Of a stretch of 64,000 nt of DNA, positions 16,114 to 23,696 are shown in pieces. Every line of letters begins with the position of its first letter. Position 1 is the first letter of the stretch. The notes under the pieces were generated by a model that saw nothing but the letters and a program-made list of their open reading frames with translations, searched no databases and was not told the origin of the DNA. The position numbers and the translations under genes are program-made. Location: assembly GCA_042663485.1 (NCBI GenBank), contig JBHTAF010000005.1; one strand, given 5' to 3'. The stretch comes from Natronosalvus sp042663485. Its GTDB lineage: Archaea > Halobacteriota > Halobacteria > Halobacteriales > Natrialbaceae.

Positions 16114-17622
16114 TCACTCGCTCCGGCGCAATACCCCACCGCCCAGCCCCTCCCACTCCACGCGATACCCGAGTCGCGAGAGGGCGGCGCTCGTCTCCGC
16201 GAGTCCGACTTCCTCGAGGACCGTCTCTGCCTCGGCCAGCGAGAGCCCGGCCTCGAGGTCCTCTCCCAGCCCCGTGAGCACGCCGGGACGAACGAGCGAC
16301 CGCCCGACGCGTTCGTGGTCGGGAAACGCCACCGACTCGAGGGCGTTCTCCCCAACCCCGTGGCGGGCGGCGAGGTCGGCCAGCGCGATCACGTCCTCCT
16401 CGGGGATCAGTTCGTTCGGGAGGCGTTCGGCACTCGCCGCGACCAGGTCCGTCTCGTACTCGCGGAGCACGTCGGCGACGTCCTTCAGCCGAACCGTTCC
16501 GCGAAACGGAATCGCCCGGTGGTCTCTCGCTTCGATGGCCTCGCCGGCCCCGAGAGACTCGTCGACGGCCACGATCATGTCCACGTCCTCGAGTCCCTCG
16601 AGCTGGCCGAGTTTCTTCTCGACGTACTCGGGCGTCCAGAAGCCCATGATCTCGAAGTAGATTCGGAAGTCGTCGTGGCGGTAGTCGAACGCGAAGTCGG
16701 GAATCATCGCCCGCGTCCCCGTCGAGAGGGGTTCGGGTTCGCGAACCAGATCCCACTCGAGGTCCAGGTTCGAGAACCGGGCGGCGAAGTCGACCTCGAC
16801 GCCGCTGTCGAAGGACACCTCGGTGACCGGGTCGGCGTCGGGCACCCGAACGGGGTCGGCGTCCAACAGCGTGAGCGTCCGCTCGGTTCCCCGGTCGTCG
16901 ATCGTCGCCTCGAGCGACCACGCCTCGGCCTTCGCGACGGTGCGCAGGAGGCGTGCGAACCGGGTCCCGTACCGTCTGGTGGCTCGAAAGAGTGCGGTGG
17001 GGCCGGTGACGACGACGACCCGATTCCCGGACGCCGGAACCTCGATCTCGTACATCAGCCGGAGCCGCTTGACCGCCGAGATCAGCGCCTTTGGATCGGA
17101 CGAGCGGACGCGGACCTCGGTCGCGTCGAACAGCGCCGTCTGGGCCAGCGAGAGGTTGTATTGGGCGACGAGACCGTCCGGATCCCACGGGACGTCGACG
17201 TTCGAGAGCACCTGGCGCCCCTCGAGGTCGGCGAACAGGCCCGCCTCGAGGTCGTCCGCCGACACCTCGCGACTTTCCGCGGCGCCTACGAGGGCCATCG
17301 CTCGTTCCTCCTCGGTGACGACGCCGACGGCTTCGGCCGCCTCAAACACCGCCGGGCGAAGCCGTTCGGGATCGAAGGGAGCATCCGTCTCGAAGGCAGC
17401 CTCGCGCTCGCAGAGGGCGGCGAATCCGCGAACGAGTTTGAAGTCGGGTGCGTCAGCCTCGAGGTCGGCCAACGCGTCCTCGAGCGTTCCCCGCTGCTCC
17501 CCGACGTGACCCTGGAACGTTCCGATGACGCGGGCGGCCAGGGGCCGGTGTTCTCGGTCGGCGAACTGGAGGTGGTAGCCGCCGCCGGCCCGAGAAACGC
17601 GGAGCAGTTCCTTGCGCAGCAT
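16114..17622 (-). CDS. DUF790 family nuclease, Bax1-like
   Basis: 502 residues. MLRKELLRVSRAGGGYHLQF is the usual start of DUF790 proteins. The C-terminal half carries a PD-(D/E)XK-like nuclease region (DFAFDYRHDDFRIYFEIMGF, with D/E spaced as in restriction-type folds, then VEKKLGQLEGLEDVDMIVAV). The archaeal member Bax1 binds XPB helicase and cleaves DNA 3' of bubbles in a proposed repair pathway. In many archaea the gene is next to xpb; no helicase gene lies beside it here. The start at 17622 gives a full-length product. Confidence 0.85.
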   Translation of the reverse strand: MLRKELLRVSRAGGGYHLQFADREHRPLAARVIGTFQGHVGEQRGTLEDALADLEADAPDFKLVRGFAALCEREAAFETDAPFDPERLRPAVFEAAEAVGVVTEEERAMALVGAAESREVSADDLEAGLFADLEGRQVLSNVDVPWDPDGLVAQYNLSLAQTALFDATEVRVRSSDPKALISAVKRLRLMYEIEVPASGNRVVVVTGPTALFRATRRYGTRFARLLRTVAKAEAWSLEATIDDRGTERTLTLLDADPVRVPDADPVTEVSFDSGVEVDFAARFSNLDLEWDLVREPEPLSTGTRAMIPDFAFDYRHDDFRIYFEIMGFWTPEYVEKKLGQLEGLEDVDMIVAVDESLGAGEAIEARDHRAIPFRGTVRLKDVADVLREYETDLVAASAERLPNELIPEEDVIALADLAARHGVGENALESVAFPDHERVGRSLVRPGVLTGLGEDLEAGLSLAEAETVLEEVGLAETSAALSRLGYRVEWEGLGGGVLRRSE

Positions 17623-17966
17623 TCACTCGACGTGGGCGGGCAGGGGGCAAAAATCGTCCGCTCGGCACTGCGGAGATGGTGACCGTCAGATCGGGGTGGG
17701 TCGACTGTACCTATACTATAAATTCTATAATATTGATCTAATGCCGCGTTTCCCGCGTCGGATACGACCGAGACTGGCCGCTCCATGGACCCAGTCTCGA
17801 GAGATACCCAAAACGTTTCCTCCGTTCGTGACGTTCGTCTCGAGCACATGAATCGCCGTGTTCGTCGCCGCGCCCCGCAGCGTGGACCTGCCGACCGAGT
17901 CGTCTCGCGGTCGATCACTCCCGTCACGTCGACGGCCGACGCTCGAGTCGAGGAGGGCCGGTGACG
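17623..17966. other. 344-bp divergent region with AT-rich promoter and long hairpin
   Basis: An AT-rich block (about 17710-17742, including TATAAATTCTATAATATT) probably holds the promoters for the Bax1-like gene and its divergent neighbour. Downstream, CGAGACTGG (17769-17777) and CCAGTCTCG (17791-17799) form a perfect 9-bp dyad around a 13-nt loop containing CCATGG. No open frame here looks coding. Confidence 0.5.
17769..17799. promoter_or_regulatory. Perfect 9-bp inverted repeat with 13-nt loop
   Basis: CGAGACTGG and CCAGTCTCG are exact complements. The dyad lies about 170 bp before the tetrad-repeat membrane protein gene and 150 bp before the Bax1-like gene. It may be an operator, an RNA hairpin in the leader, or part of a small RNA. 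Confidence 0.45.
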
Positions 17967-18536
17967 ATGCGACCGACGCAAATCGACGCCGCGGTGGACA
18001 TCGCCTACGGCGTGTTGATTTTCCTGGCGATCGCCCTCATCGCAACGCTCGAGAACTCGCGAATCGGAATCGCGTTCGGGATCGGGGTCTTCGTGGCCTA
18101 CGTCGTCCACGTCGTCTGGAAGATGGCCCGGTTCGATCCCGAGTGGATGACCGAGGTCGTCGAGGAGACGGTCGAACAGACTGTGGGTGAGACAGTCGAA
18201 CAGACGGTGGGCGAGACGGTAGAGGAGACGGTCGGTCAGCAAGTCGGCCAACAAGTCGAAGCGTCGCTCGAGGAGACCGTCGAGAAAACGGTCACTCCGC
18301 AGGTCGAACGGACGGTCGAGCAGACCGTCGAGGCGCAGGTCGGCCAGCAGGTCGAAAAGAGCGTCGGGGCGGCCGTCGAGGAATCCGTCGGCAAGCAGGT
18401 GAGCGAGGTGCAGGCCCAGGTCGAGTCGGTCGAAGAGCGTGTCGACCGACGACCGCGCGAGGACCAGGTCGAGGAGTTAATCGAGGAGTCGGTCGACAAG
18501 GCGAACGACAAGCAGGCGAACGACGAAGGAGCGTAG
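17967..18536 (+). CDS. Membrane-anchored protein with 21 strict four-residue repeats
   Basis: 189 residues from the ATG at 17967, chosen over the GTG at 17961 because GGAGGG ends 9 nt before it. Two hydrophobic helices (about 11-29 and 34-50) form a membrane hairpin. From residue 65 to 145 every fourth residue is Val (once Leu): V-E-E-T, V-E-Q-T, V-G-Q-Q and variants, 21 positions without a break. The tail is highly charged. The repeat is acidic and rich in Gln/Thr. The period of 4.0 differs from the 3.5 of coiled coils. Cytoplasmic scaffold or filament is a guess; function unknown. It converges with the DUF389 gene. Confidence 0.75.
   Translation: MRPTQIDAAVDIAYGVLIFLAIALIATLENSRIGIAFGIGVFVAYVVHVVWKMARFDPEWMTEVVEETVEQTVGETVEQTVGETVEETVGQQVGQQVEASLEETVEKTVTPQVERTVEQTVEAQVGQQVEKSVGAAVEESVGKQVSEVQAQVESVEERVDRRPREDQVEELIEESVDKANDKQANDEGA
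18159..18410 (+). repeat. 12-bp/4-residue periodic repeat array inside the membrane protein gene
   Basis: Twenty-one consecutive codon quartets begin with a Val codon (mostly gtc or gtg, one ctc for Leu). Common units are gtcgaacagacg-like and gtcggccagcag-like. The nucleotide copies are degenerate, so the period is kept by selection on the protein or by an old expansion. Confidence 0.8.
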
Positions 18537-18569
18537 GCGCCTCGAGTTCGCAGAACGAGTGCGTTGGGT

Positions 18570-19886
18570 CTACCCCTTCTCCCTGTAATATACCACCACT
18601 TCGGTACGCTGAGACTCGACGAGCGACCCCGTCGGAAGGCGTATCGCTGATTCGGTGTGGATGCTCTCTCGAGATTGTAGCGTTTCGGCGACCTGTGGCG
18701 GGTCGGTGCCGACCGGATAGCCGACCGTGACGACGACGCGTTCCGGCTGACGCGGTGGGACCGGATCGGTGTATTCGATTGTCACGTCGATGAGCGTGAG
18801 GTCTGCATATTCGGGCGAATCGAGCACGGCGGCTACGTCGTTGGTGACGTCCTCTTCGTACATCCCGGTTCGGTAGGTATCGTAGGTTACCCCGCCGAGA
18901 ATCACCGAAAGCGCGACGATCGTGACGGCGAGCACGACGGCGCGTTTTTTGGTGGAAACACGCGCTTCGTCCTGCTGAAACCAGTTCTCCGGCCGATAGC
19001 CCTTGTACCAGAGAACGGCGAGACTGGTGATATTAATCACCAGAATATTGACCAGAACGAGGACGCCCGCGGCAAGCGCGACGTTCGGGAGGCCCCATGC
19101 GATACCGATGCCGACGACGCCCAGTGGCGGAACGAGTGCCGCTGCGATCATGACGCCGACGAGGGCGGCGGACGTGCCCGCAGTGAGCGTCCACGCTCCC
19201 GATACCCCGGCGCCGACTGCGATGACGAGTGAGAGTATATCGGGGCTTAGCCGGCCCTGGATCTCCGAAATTTCGAAGATTTCGATCATCGGTGAGACGA
19301 GTCCGGTCGTCCGGGCGACGAACGCGAAGACGGCGGCCGTGACGACGCCGATGCCGAGCCCGATTGCCTGGAGCTTGATCCCGCGACGAAACAGCGCACG
19401 ATCGTTGATGACCGTGCCGACGCTCGCACCGAGCGCGGGTCCGATCAACGGCGCAATCACCATCGATCCGACGACGACCGCCGGCGAATCGAGTAACAGT
19501 CCGGCGGTCGCGACGACTACACTCATAACCGTCATAACGAGATACGTGCTAAACCGGGGAGTGAGGTCCTTCGCCTGAGCTTGGAGCTCCTCACGGGAAA
19601 TGCGTGCGGTGTTCTGAGCGTACCGCTCTTCGAGTGCGTCGTACTTCTCTGATACGACGGTTTCTGCCTCGAGGATCACCGTGTAAGAATCCTCGTCGAT
19701 CCCTACGTCTCGAAGTTCGTCGAGGACAGATTCGACTGCGGGAGCCGGTAAGGGGAACGTGATGACGACCGAGGGCTCATCACGACTCCCCTCCTCAATG
19801 AGTGTGAATGCGATATCTTCGTCCTTGAGCGTCTCCTCGACGGCTTCACGCTTTTGCTTCGGGATCAAAAGCTCCACGAGTCGCAT
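18570..19886 (-). CDS. DUF389 / TIGR00341 family membrane protein
   Basis: 438 residues. The N-terminal cytoplasmic domain (about 1-80, MRLVELLIPKQKREAVEETL) is followed by a DUF389 membrane region of six or more helices (VVVGSMVIAPLIGPALGASV, a typical family segment) and a C-terminal soluble domain. The family is common in haloarchaea and cyanobacteria with no settled function; a transport or sensing role has been suggested from topology. A TATA-like box at -29 and a perfect dyad between it and the ATG suggest repressor control. Confidence 0.85.
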   Translation of the reverse strand: MRLVELLIPKQKREAVEETLKDEDIAFTLIEEGSRDEPSVVITFPLPAPAVESVLDELRDVGIDEDSYTVILEAETVVSEKYDALEERYAQNTARISREELQAQAKDLTPRFSTYLVMTVMSVVVATAGLLLDSPAVVVGSMVIAPLIGPALGASVGTVINDRALFRRGIKLQAIGLGIGVVTAAVFAFVARTTGLVSPMIEIFEISEIQGRLSPDILSLVIAVGAGVSGAWTLTAGTSAALVGVMIAAALVPPLGVVGIGIAWGLPNVALAAGVLVLVNILVINITSLAVLWYKGYRPENWFQQDEARVSTKKRAVVLAVTIVALSVILGGVTYDTYRTGMYEEDVTNDVAAVLDSPEYADLTLIDVTIEYTDPVPPRQPERVVVTVGYPVGTDPPQVAETLQSRESIHTESAIRLPTGSLVESQRTEVVVYYREKG

Positions 19887-19891
19887 GGTGT

Positions 19892-19915
19892 CACGACCAC
19901 AATGTCGTGGATAAA
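19892..19915 (-). promoter_or_regulatory. DUF389 promoter: TATA-like box plus operator-like dyad
   Basis: On the minus strand TTTATC (19910-19915) lies 24-29 bp before the ATG. Between it and the start is CACGAC-N6-GTCGTG (19892-19909), a perfect 6-bp inverted repeat. A protein bound there would block the polymerase, so this resembles a repressor site of a leaderless gene. Confidence 0.5.
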
Positions 19916-20036
19916 CGTTCGTCCTGACCTAAGTCGGGTCGGCGGAACGGCTCTGGAGTGACTGGGCCCTGCTAACCCACGTCCGTGTTGAATCACTCAT
20001 TTATTGGCCGTCTCTCGAGCCTCGAACTCGCTCGAG

Positions 20037-20468
20037 TCACCGGACGACCGTCACGGGAACTGGCGACCGCCGAAAAACCGTCTCGGCGACGTTCCCGACG
20101 ATGACTCGATCCACGAGCGAGCCGCCGTGGCTTCCGAGCACGACGACGTCGTAGTCCTCAGCCTGATTTACGATCGCCCGTGCGGGATGGCCGAGTTGCA
20201 CCGTCGTCGTAATCTCTCGACCGTGGTCTGCCGCGACGGCCGTCGCTCGCTCGAGCACCGGTTCCGCACACGCCTCGGCGGCCGCCTCGAGGTCGTCAGC
20301 AAGTGCGAGTCCGGCCGCTTCGCCCCACATTGGCGACGGTTCGCCGACGACGTGAAGTACCGAAACCTCGGCGTCGGGGTACACCTCGAGGGCGTGCTCG
20401 AGGGCGTGCTCGAGGGCGTGTTCGGCCATCTCGGAGTCGTCGACCGGAACGAGAACGCGCGAAATCAT
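20037..20468 (-). CDS. Universal stress protein (UspA family)
   Basis: 143 residues from the ATG at 20468 (MISRVLVPVDDSEMAEHALE), preferred over an upstream codon at 20522 because a TTTTAC box sits about 28 bp before it. The C-terminal GSHGGSLVDRVIVGNVAETV is close to the ATP-binding G-2x-G-9x-G(S/T) motif, so nucleotide binding is likely. The gene follows the PiT phosphate transporter by 101 bp on the same strand, a common haloarchaeal pairing. Residues EHALEHALEHALE come from a 12-bp tandem triplication. Confidence 0.9.
   Translation of the reverse strand: MISRVLVPVDDSEMAEHALEHALEHALEVYPDAEVSVLHVVGEPSPMWGEAAGLALADDLEAAAEACAEPVLERATAVAADHGREITTTVQLGHPARAIVNQAEDYDVVVLGSHGGSLVDRVIVGNVAETVFRRSPVPVTVVR
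20385..20420 (-). repeat. Three exact 12-bp tandem copies inside uspA
   Basis: ctcgagggcgtg is present three times in a row, encoding Glu-His-Ala-Leu three times at the end of the first helix of the USP domain. In-frame slippage would lengthen or shorten the helix by four residues. Confidence 0.85.
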
Positions 20469-20493
20469 GCCGGAGTCTACGGTGGGAATCCGG

Positions 20494-20499
20494 GTAAAA
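20494..20499 (-). promoter_or_regulatory. TATA-like box for uspA
   Basis: TTTTAC on the minus strand, 25-31 bp before the ATG at 20468, consistent with a leaderless transcript separate from the PiT transcript. Confidence 0.4.
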
Positions 20500-20569
20500 G
20501 ACGCCCGCAGTCGGGCGGCCAACTATATTGACATTGTGCCGTCGTTACGTTCAGGGGAGTCGAACGCCA

Positions 20570-21736
20570 TCAGGTGCTAATCGGAACCAGGACGAAGAAC
20601 AGATAGGAGAGAATCGTCGCGAGCGACGGGCCGATGATCCACATCGAGACGTACTTCATGATCGCTCTCGGATTGAACAGGTCGCCCGCGTTCAGCACCT
20701 CCGGCGGCTCTCGCTCGCCAATTTTCGTCACCGGCGTCTCCGGTTCCGCGGTCAACGCTCCCATCTCGATTTCGACGTCGGTGTCCCCGCGAATGACGTC
20801 TCGAGCGGCGATCGGACGCGTTGCTCGCCCCCAGCCGAGGCCGACGATGGTCATCACCGATCCCATGACGAGGCTGATCGGGATGCCCATATACGAGAGC
20901 GTCGTCGTAATCGTCGAGGCCGTGATCATGACGATCAGGGCCGCCAGCAGCGGGATGTCGCTGAGTTCGCTCCCCACCGACTCCATCGTCCGTCTGGCGA
21001 TCGTGAAGCCGCCGATTCCAATCGCGACTGTGGCGATGATGATCGCGGTGTCGTCCGGGAGAGCGTTGCTACTGACGAGCGGGGCGACGGCGTTCGGGAC
21101 GTTGCTGGCACCGGCGCTGAACGCCATGTAACAGCCCACGACGAAGACGACGACCGTCCCGGCCAGTTCCTGCCGAGTCGTGTTCGGTCCGAGGGCGGGC
21201 TTGGGGAACGAGGCGCTCCGGTCGAGGGCGAGCAACGGCCCCGGCGTCTTTCGAATCGCGTACCGCCGATTGAGTTCCGGGTAGACGTAGCGCCCGAGCA
21301 CTGCCCCGACCCAGAGGCCGACGACCGGGGTGACGATCCACCAGGTCACGATTTCGCCGATCGTCGCGAAATTGAGCGTGTCCGTCGCCAATCCGAGGCC
21401 GGCGATGGCCCCGACGGTGGTCATCGACGTGGGGACGGGCACTCCGAAGACGTTCGCCACGAGGATGCCGAAGCCGATGAAGAAGAGCACGGCGACGCCA
21501 GCCTCGAGGCTGATCTCGGTCGTGATGATTCCTTCGCTGAGGGTGTCCATCACGTTTCGGCCGACCGTCGTCCCGCCCAGGAAGACGAAGAACGTCATCA
21601 GCGCCGCGGCGGTCGTTTTCTTGAGCAGTCCAGCACCGACAGCGGGCCCCCAGGCGATCCCCGTCGATGACCCGCCGATGTTGAACCCGACGAACAACGA
21701 GGCGACGATGCCGACGACTAACACGGCAGAGAGCAT
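20570..21736 (-). CDS. PiT family inorganic phosphate transporter
   Basis: 388 residues. Two related halves carry the PiT signature: FVGFNIGGSSTGIAWGPAVG near the start and FSAGASNVPNAVAPLVSS in the second half. The GANDVANA-type motifs are altered in the first half (NIGGSSTGIA). Cation-coupled phosphate uptake across the cytoplasmic membrane is the family role. A GTG one codon upstream (21739) is an equal start candidate. The downstream uspA gene and an upstream HTH regulator on the same strand suggest a phosphate-responsive unit. Confidence 0.88.
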   Translation of the reverse strand: MLSAVLVVGIVASLFVGFNIGGSSTGIAWGPAVGAGLLKKTTAAALMTFFVFLGGTTVGRNVMDTLSEGIITTEISLEAGVAVLFFIGFGILVANVFGVPVPTSMTTVGAIAGLGLATDTLNFATIGEIVTWWIVTPVVGLWVGAVLGRYVYPELNRRYAIRKTPGPLLALDRSASFPKPALGPNTTRQELAGTVVVFVVGCYMAFSAGASNVPNAVAPLVSSNALPDDTAIIIATVAIGIGGFTIARRTMESVGSELSDIPLLAALIVMITASTITTTLSYMGIPISLVMGSVMTIVGLGWGRATRPIAARDVIRGDTDVEIEMGALTAEPETPVTKIGEREPPEVLNAGDLFNPRAIMKYVSMWIIGPSLATILSYLFFVLVPIST

Positions 21737-21885
21737 CACGGGACTGTACCGGGATCAGACAGAAATAGATTGTGAGACGGGAATTCGAGAGCGGGGACTC
21801 GAGGCCGTGAGATTTGGACTATCGCGCGGGGTGGACGATGCGCGAGGTGGACAGTGAACCGCGGAAGGAACGGTATCGCGACTCG

Positions 21886-22620
21886 TCACTCCCCCTCGTC
21901 GGTCCGTTCTCGAGCGTTCCCCGGATTCGCACCGGTCGAGTCCCTGTCGCGGTCCTCGATATCGTCGCCGTCCTGGGCGCGTTCGTCGTCGAGACTCGAG
22001 TACTGCTTCTCGCGTCCCGTTTTGCCTTCGAAGTAGCTCGAGTCGGCCAACTCGTTCGAGTCGTTCGAATCGTCGACGACGATCGTGACGGGGTCGGTTA
22101 CCCCCTCGTCGGGCGCCTCCTCACGGTCGAGGAGTCGGTCGAGGGTGAAGATCGTGTTGAGTTCGCGCTGAACCTGATCGAGGACGCCCCCGACGAGTTC
22201 GCTCGGCTGGATCGCCGTGTACTCGTAGGGATTGTTGCCGGCGCCGCCACTCGCCCGTTTCTGCCGGCTAACGCGCTCCTCGTCGTGCAACTCTGCCAGC
22301 GCTTCGCGAACCGTACTCGGGTACAGCCCCGTGCCTCGAGACACTTCCTCCGACGTGCTCCCGGGGTTGCCCAGCAGGTGGATGTAGATCTTCGCCCGCG
22401 TCTCGGTGTCGAGAATCCACGAGAGGAGGTCGACGATCCGCTGGTCGACCTCGTCGGCGGTCTTCGTTCGATCGGTGACGTCCGCTTCGCTCCGTTGTGT
22501 GTCGTCAGGTGACGTCGCCGAGTCCCGTGGCGACGCGTCGTCCGCCCCGCTCTCGCCCGCCTCGAGATGGGCGTCGGAGTCGTCGGATACCCGACGCTCA
22601 TCGGTATTGTCGGAAGTCAT
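21886..22620 (-). CDS. Winged-helix transcriptional regulator beside the phosphate transporter
   Basis: 244 residues. A very acidic, disordered N-terminus (1-55) precedes a winged-helix domain (about 60-125): RIVDLLSWILDTETRAKIYI, then GSTSEEVSRGTGLYPSTVRE as recognition helix. The C-terminal part (VGGVLDQVQRELNTIFTLD) may dimerise, and the last 60 residues are again acidic. The domain is of the ArsR/TrmB-like type used for repressors. It lies upstream of the PiT gene on the same strand. A perfect dyad TGTCCT-N7-AGGACA, 2 bp before its ATG, suggests autoregulation. Target assignment is inference. Confidence 0.75.
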   Translation of the reverse strand: MTSDNTDERRVSDDSDAHLEAGESGADDASPRDSATSPDDTQRSEADVTDRTKTADEVDQRIVDLLSWILDTETRAKIYIHLLGNPGSTSEEVSRGTGLYPSTVREALAELHDEERVSRQKRASGGAGNNPYEYTAIQPSELVGGVLDQVQRELNTIFTLDRLLDREEAPDEGVTDPVTIVVDDSNDSNELADSSYFEGKTGREKQYSSLDDERAQDGDDIEDRDRDSTGANPGNARERTDEGE

Positions 22621-22621
22621 G

Positions 22622-22640
22622 TGTCCTCTCGGCTAGGACA
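22622..22640. promoter_or_regulatory. Operator candidate TGTCCT-N7-AGGACA before the HTH regulator
   Basis: Perfect 6-bp inverted repeat with a 7-bp spacer ending 2 bp before the regulator's ATG, a natural autorepression position. It lies in the 121-bp region shared with the divergent methyltransferase gene. Confidence 0.5.
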
Positions 22641-22705
22641 ACGGTCACGGCGGTGTTAAACGTTTGTGGGGTCTTGACACCGCTTCGGGACTCCGTCTAC
22701 TCGAG

Positions 22706-22719
22706 GCATAGATCTATGC
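22706..22719. promoter_or_regulatory. 14-bp perfect palindrome over the methyltransferase promoter
   Basis: GCATAGATCTATGC is an uninterrupted palindrome 22-35 bp before the ATG at 22742, exactly where the TATA box should be. A protein bound there would compete with the basal factors, so it is probably an operator. Confidence 0.55.
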
Positions 22720-22741
22720 TACCAAGGGGCATACGGGGAGT

Positions 22742-23542
22742 ATGTCTACGGAACCACCATCAGAAGAACGAGCCAAGCGGGTGTGGTCGCTGGGCTCCTA
22801 TCCCGACATCGCGCCACACTTCCTGCCGATGGCGGCTCACCTCGTCGACTCCACTGCCGTCACCGAGGGCGATACCGTCCTCGACGTCGCGTGTGGAACG
22901 GGGAACGTCGCCCTCACCGCCGCCAGACGCGGGGCAACCGTGACCGGTCTCGATCTCGTTCCGACGATGCTCGAGGTGGCTCGAGAGAACGCGACGATCG
23001 CTGACGTCGACGTCGAGTGGTACGAGGGATCCGCAACGGATCTCCCGTTCGAAGACGGTGCGTTCGACGTGACGCTCTCCTGTGTCGGCCACGTGTTTGC
23101 AGAGCCGCCCGACGCTGCCGCACGCGAACTGCTTCGCGTCACGCGTTCGGGTGGGACCGTTGGGTTCACCTCGTGGACGCCCTCGAGCGTCGTCCCCGCG
23201 ATGGGCGCCGTGGTTCGCGAGTATCTCCCTCCGAATCCGAATGCCCCGGACCTACCGTCACTGTGGGGTGATCCCACCGTGGTCCGCGACCGAATTGGCA
23301 GTGGAGTCGACGAGACTACGTTCGAAACCGCCTCGGTGGTGATTCCCGCTCTCTCACCGGCACACTACTGGGAGCGCGCGACGACCGAGTCCGGACTGTT
23401 CATCGTCGCACTCGAGTCCGTCGACCAGGCGGACCGTCCTGTGCTCCGCGACGAGACCCTCGAGACGATCGAACACTACTTCGACGAGCGCCGAAACTGC
23501 GTCTCGATGGAGTACTTGCTCACGAAGGCGACCGTGGCGTGA
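22742..23542 (+). CDS. Class I SAM-dependent methyltransferase
   Basis: 266 residues. Motif I is VLDVACGTGNVALTAARRG (about 40-58), followed by the acidic Asp of motif II (TGLDLVPTML) and the post-I segment ATDLPFEDGAFDVTLSCVGH. This is the UbiE/Methyltransf_11 type, acting on small molecules such as quinones or lipids. The start ATG at 22742 follows GGGGAG, a possible ribosome-binding site. It is divergent from the HTH regulator with two palindromes between them. Substrate not predictable. Confidence 0.85.
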   Translation: MSTEPPSEERAKRVWSLGSYPDIAPHFLPMAAHLVDSTAVTEGDTVLDVACGTGNVALTAARRGATVTGLDLVPTMLEVARENATIADVDVEWYEGSATDLPFEDGAFDVTLSCVGHVFAEPPDAAARELLRVTRSGGTVGFTSWTPSSVVPAMGAVVREYLPPNPNAPDLPSLWGDPTVVRDRIGSGVDETTFETASVVIPALSPAHYWERATTESGLFIVALESVDQADRPVLRDETLETIEHYFDERRNCVSMEYLLTKATVA

Positions 23543-23696
23543 CCACTCAGAACGAACGGTCTCGAATCGTTCCCGTCTCGAGGTCGAGAGTAGCGATACG
23601 GCGTCCCGATCCCGGTGAGCACGATCGCAGCACGGCGGCCCTCCAGAATCGATCGACTTCGACTCGTTCTCCTTCGAGTCCGACGCCCGAACCCGG

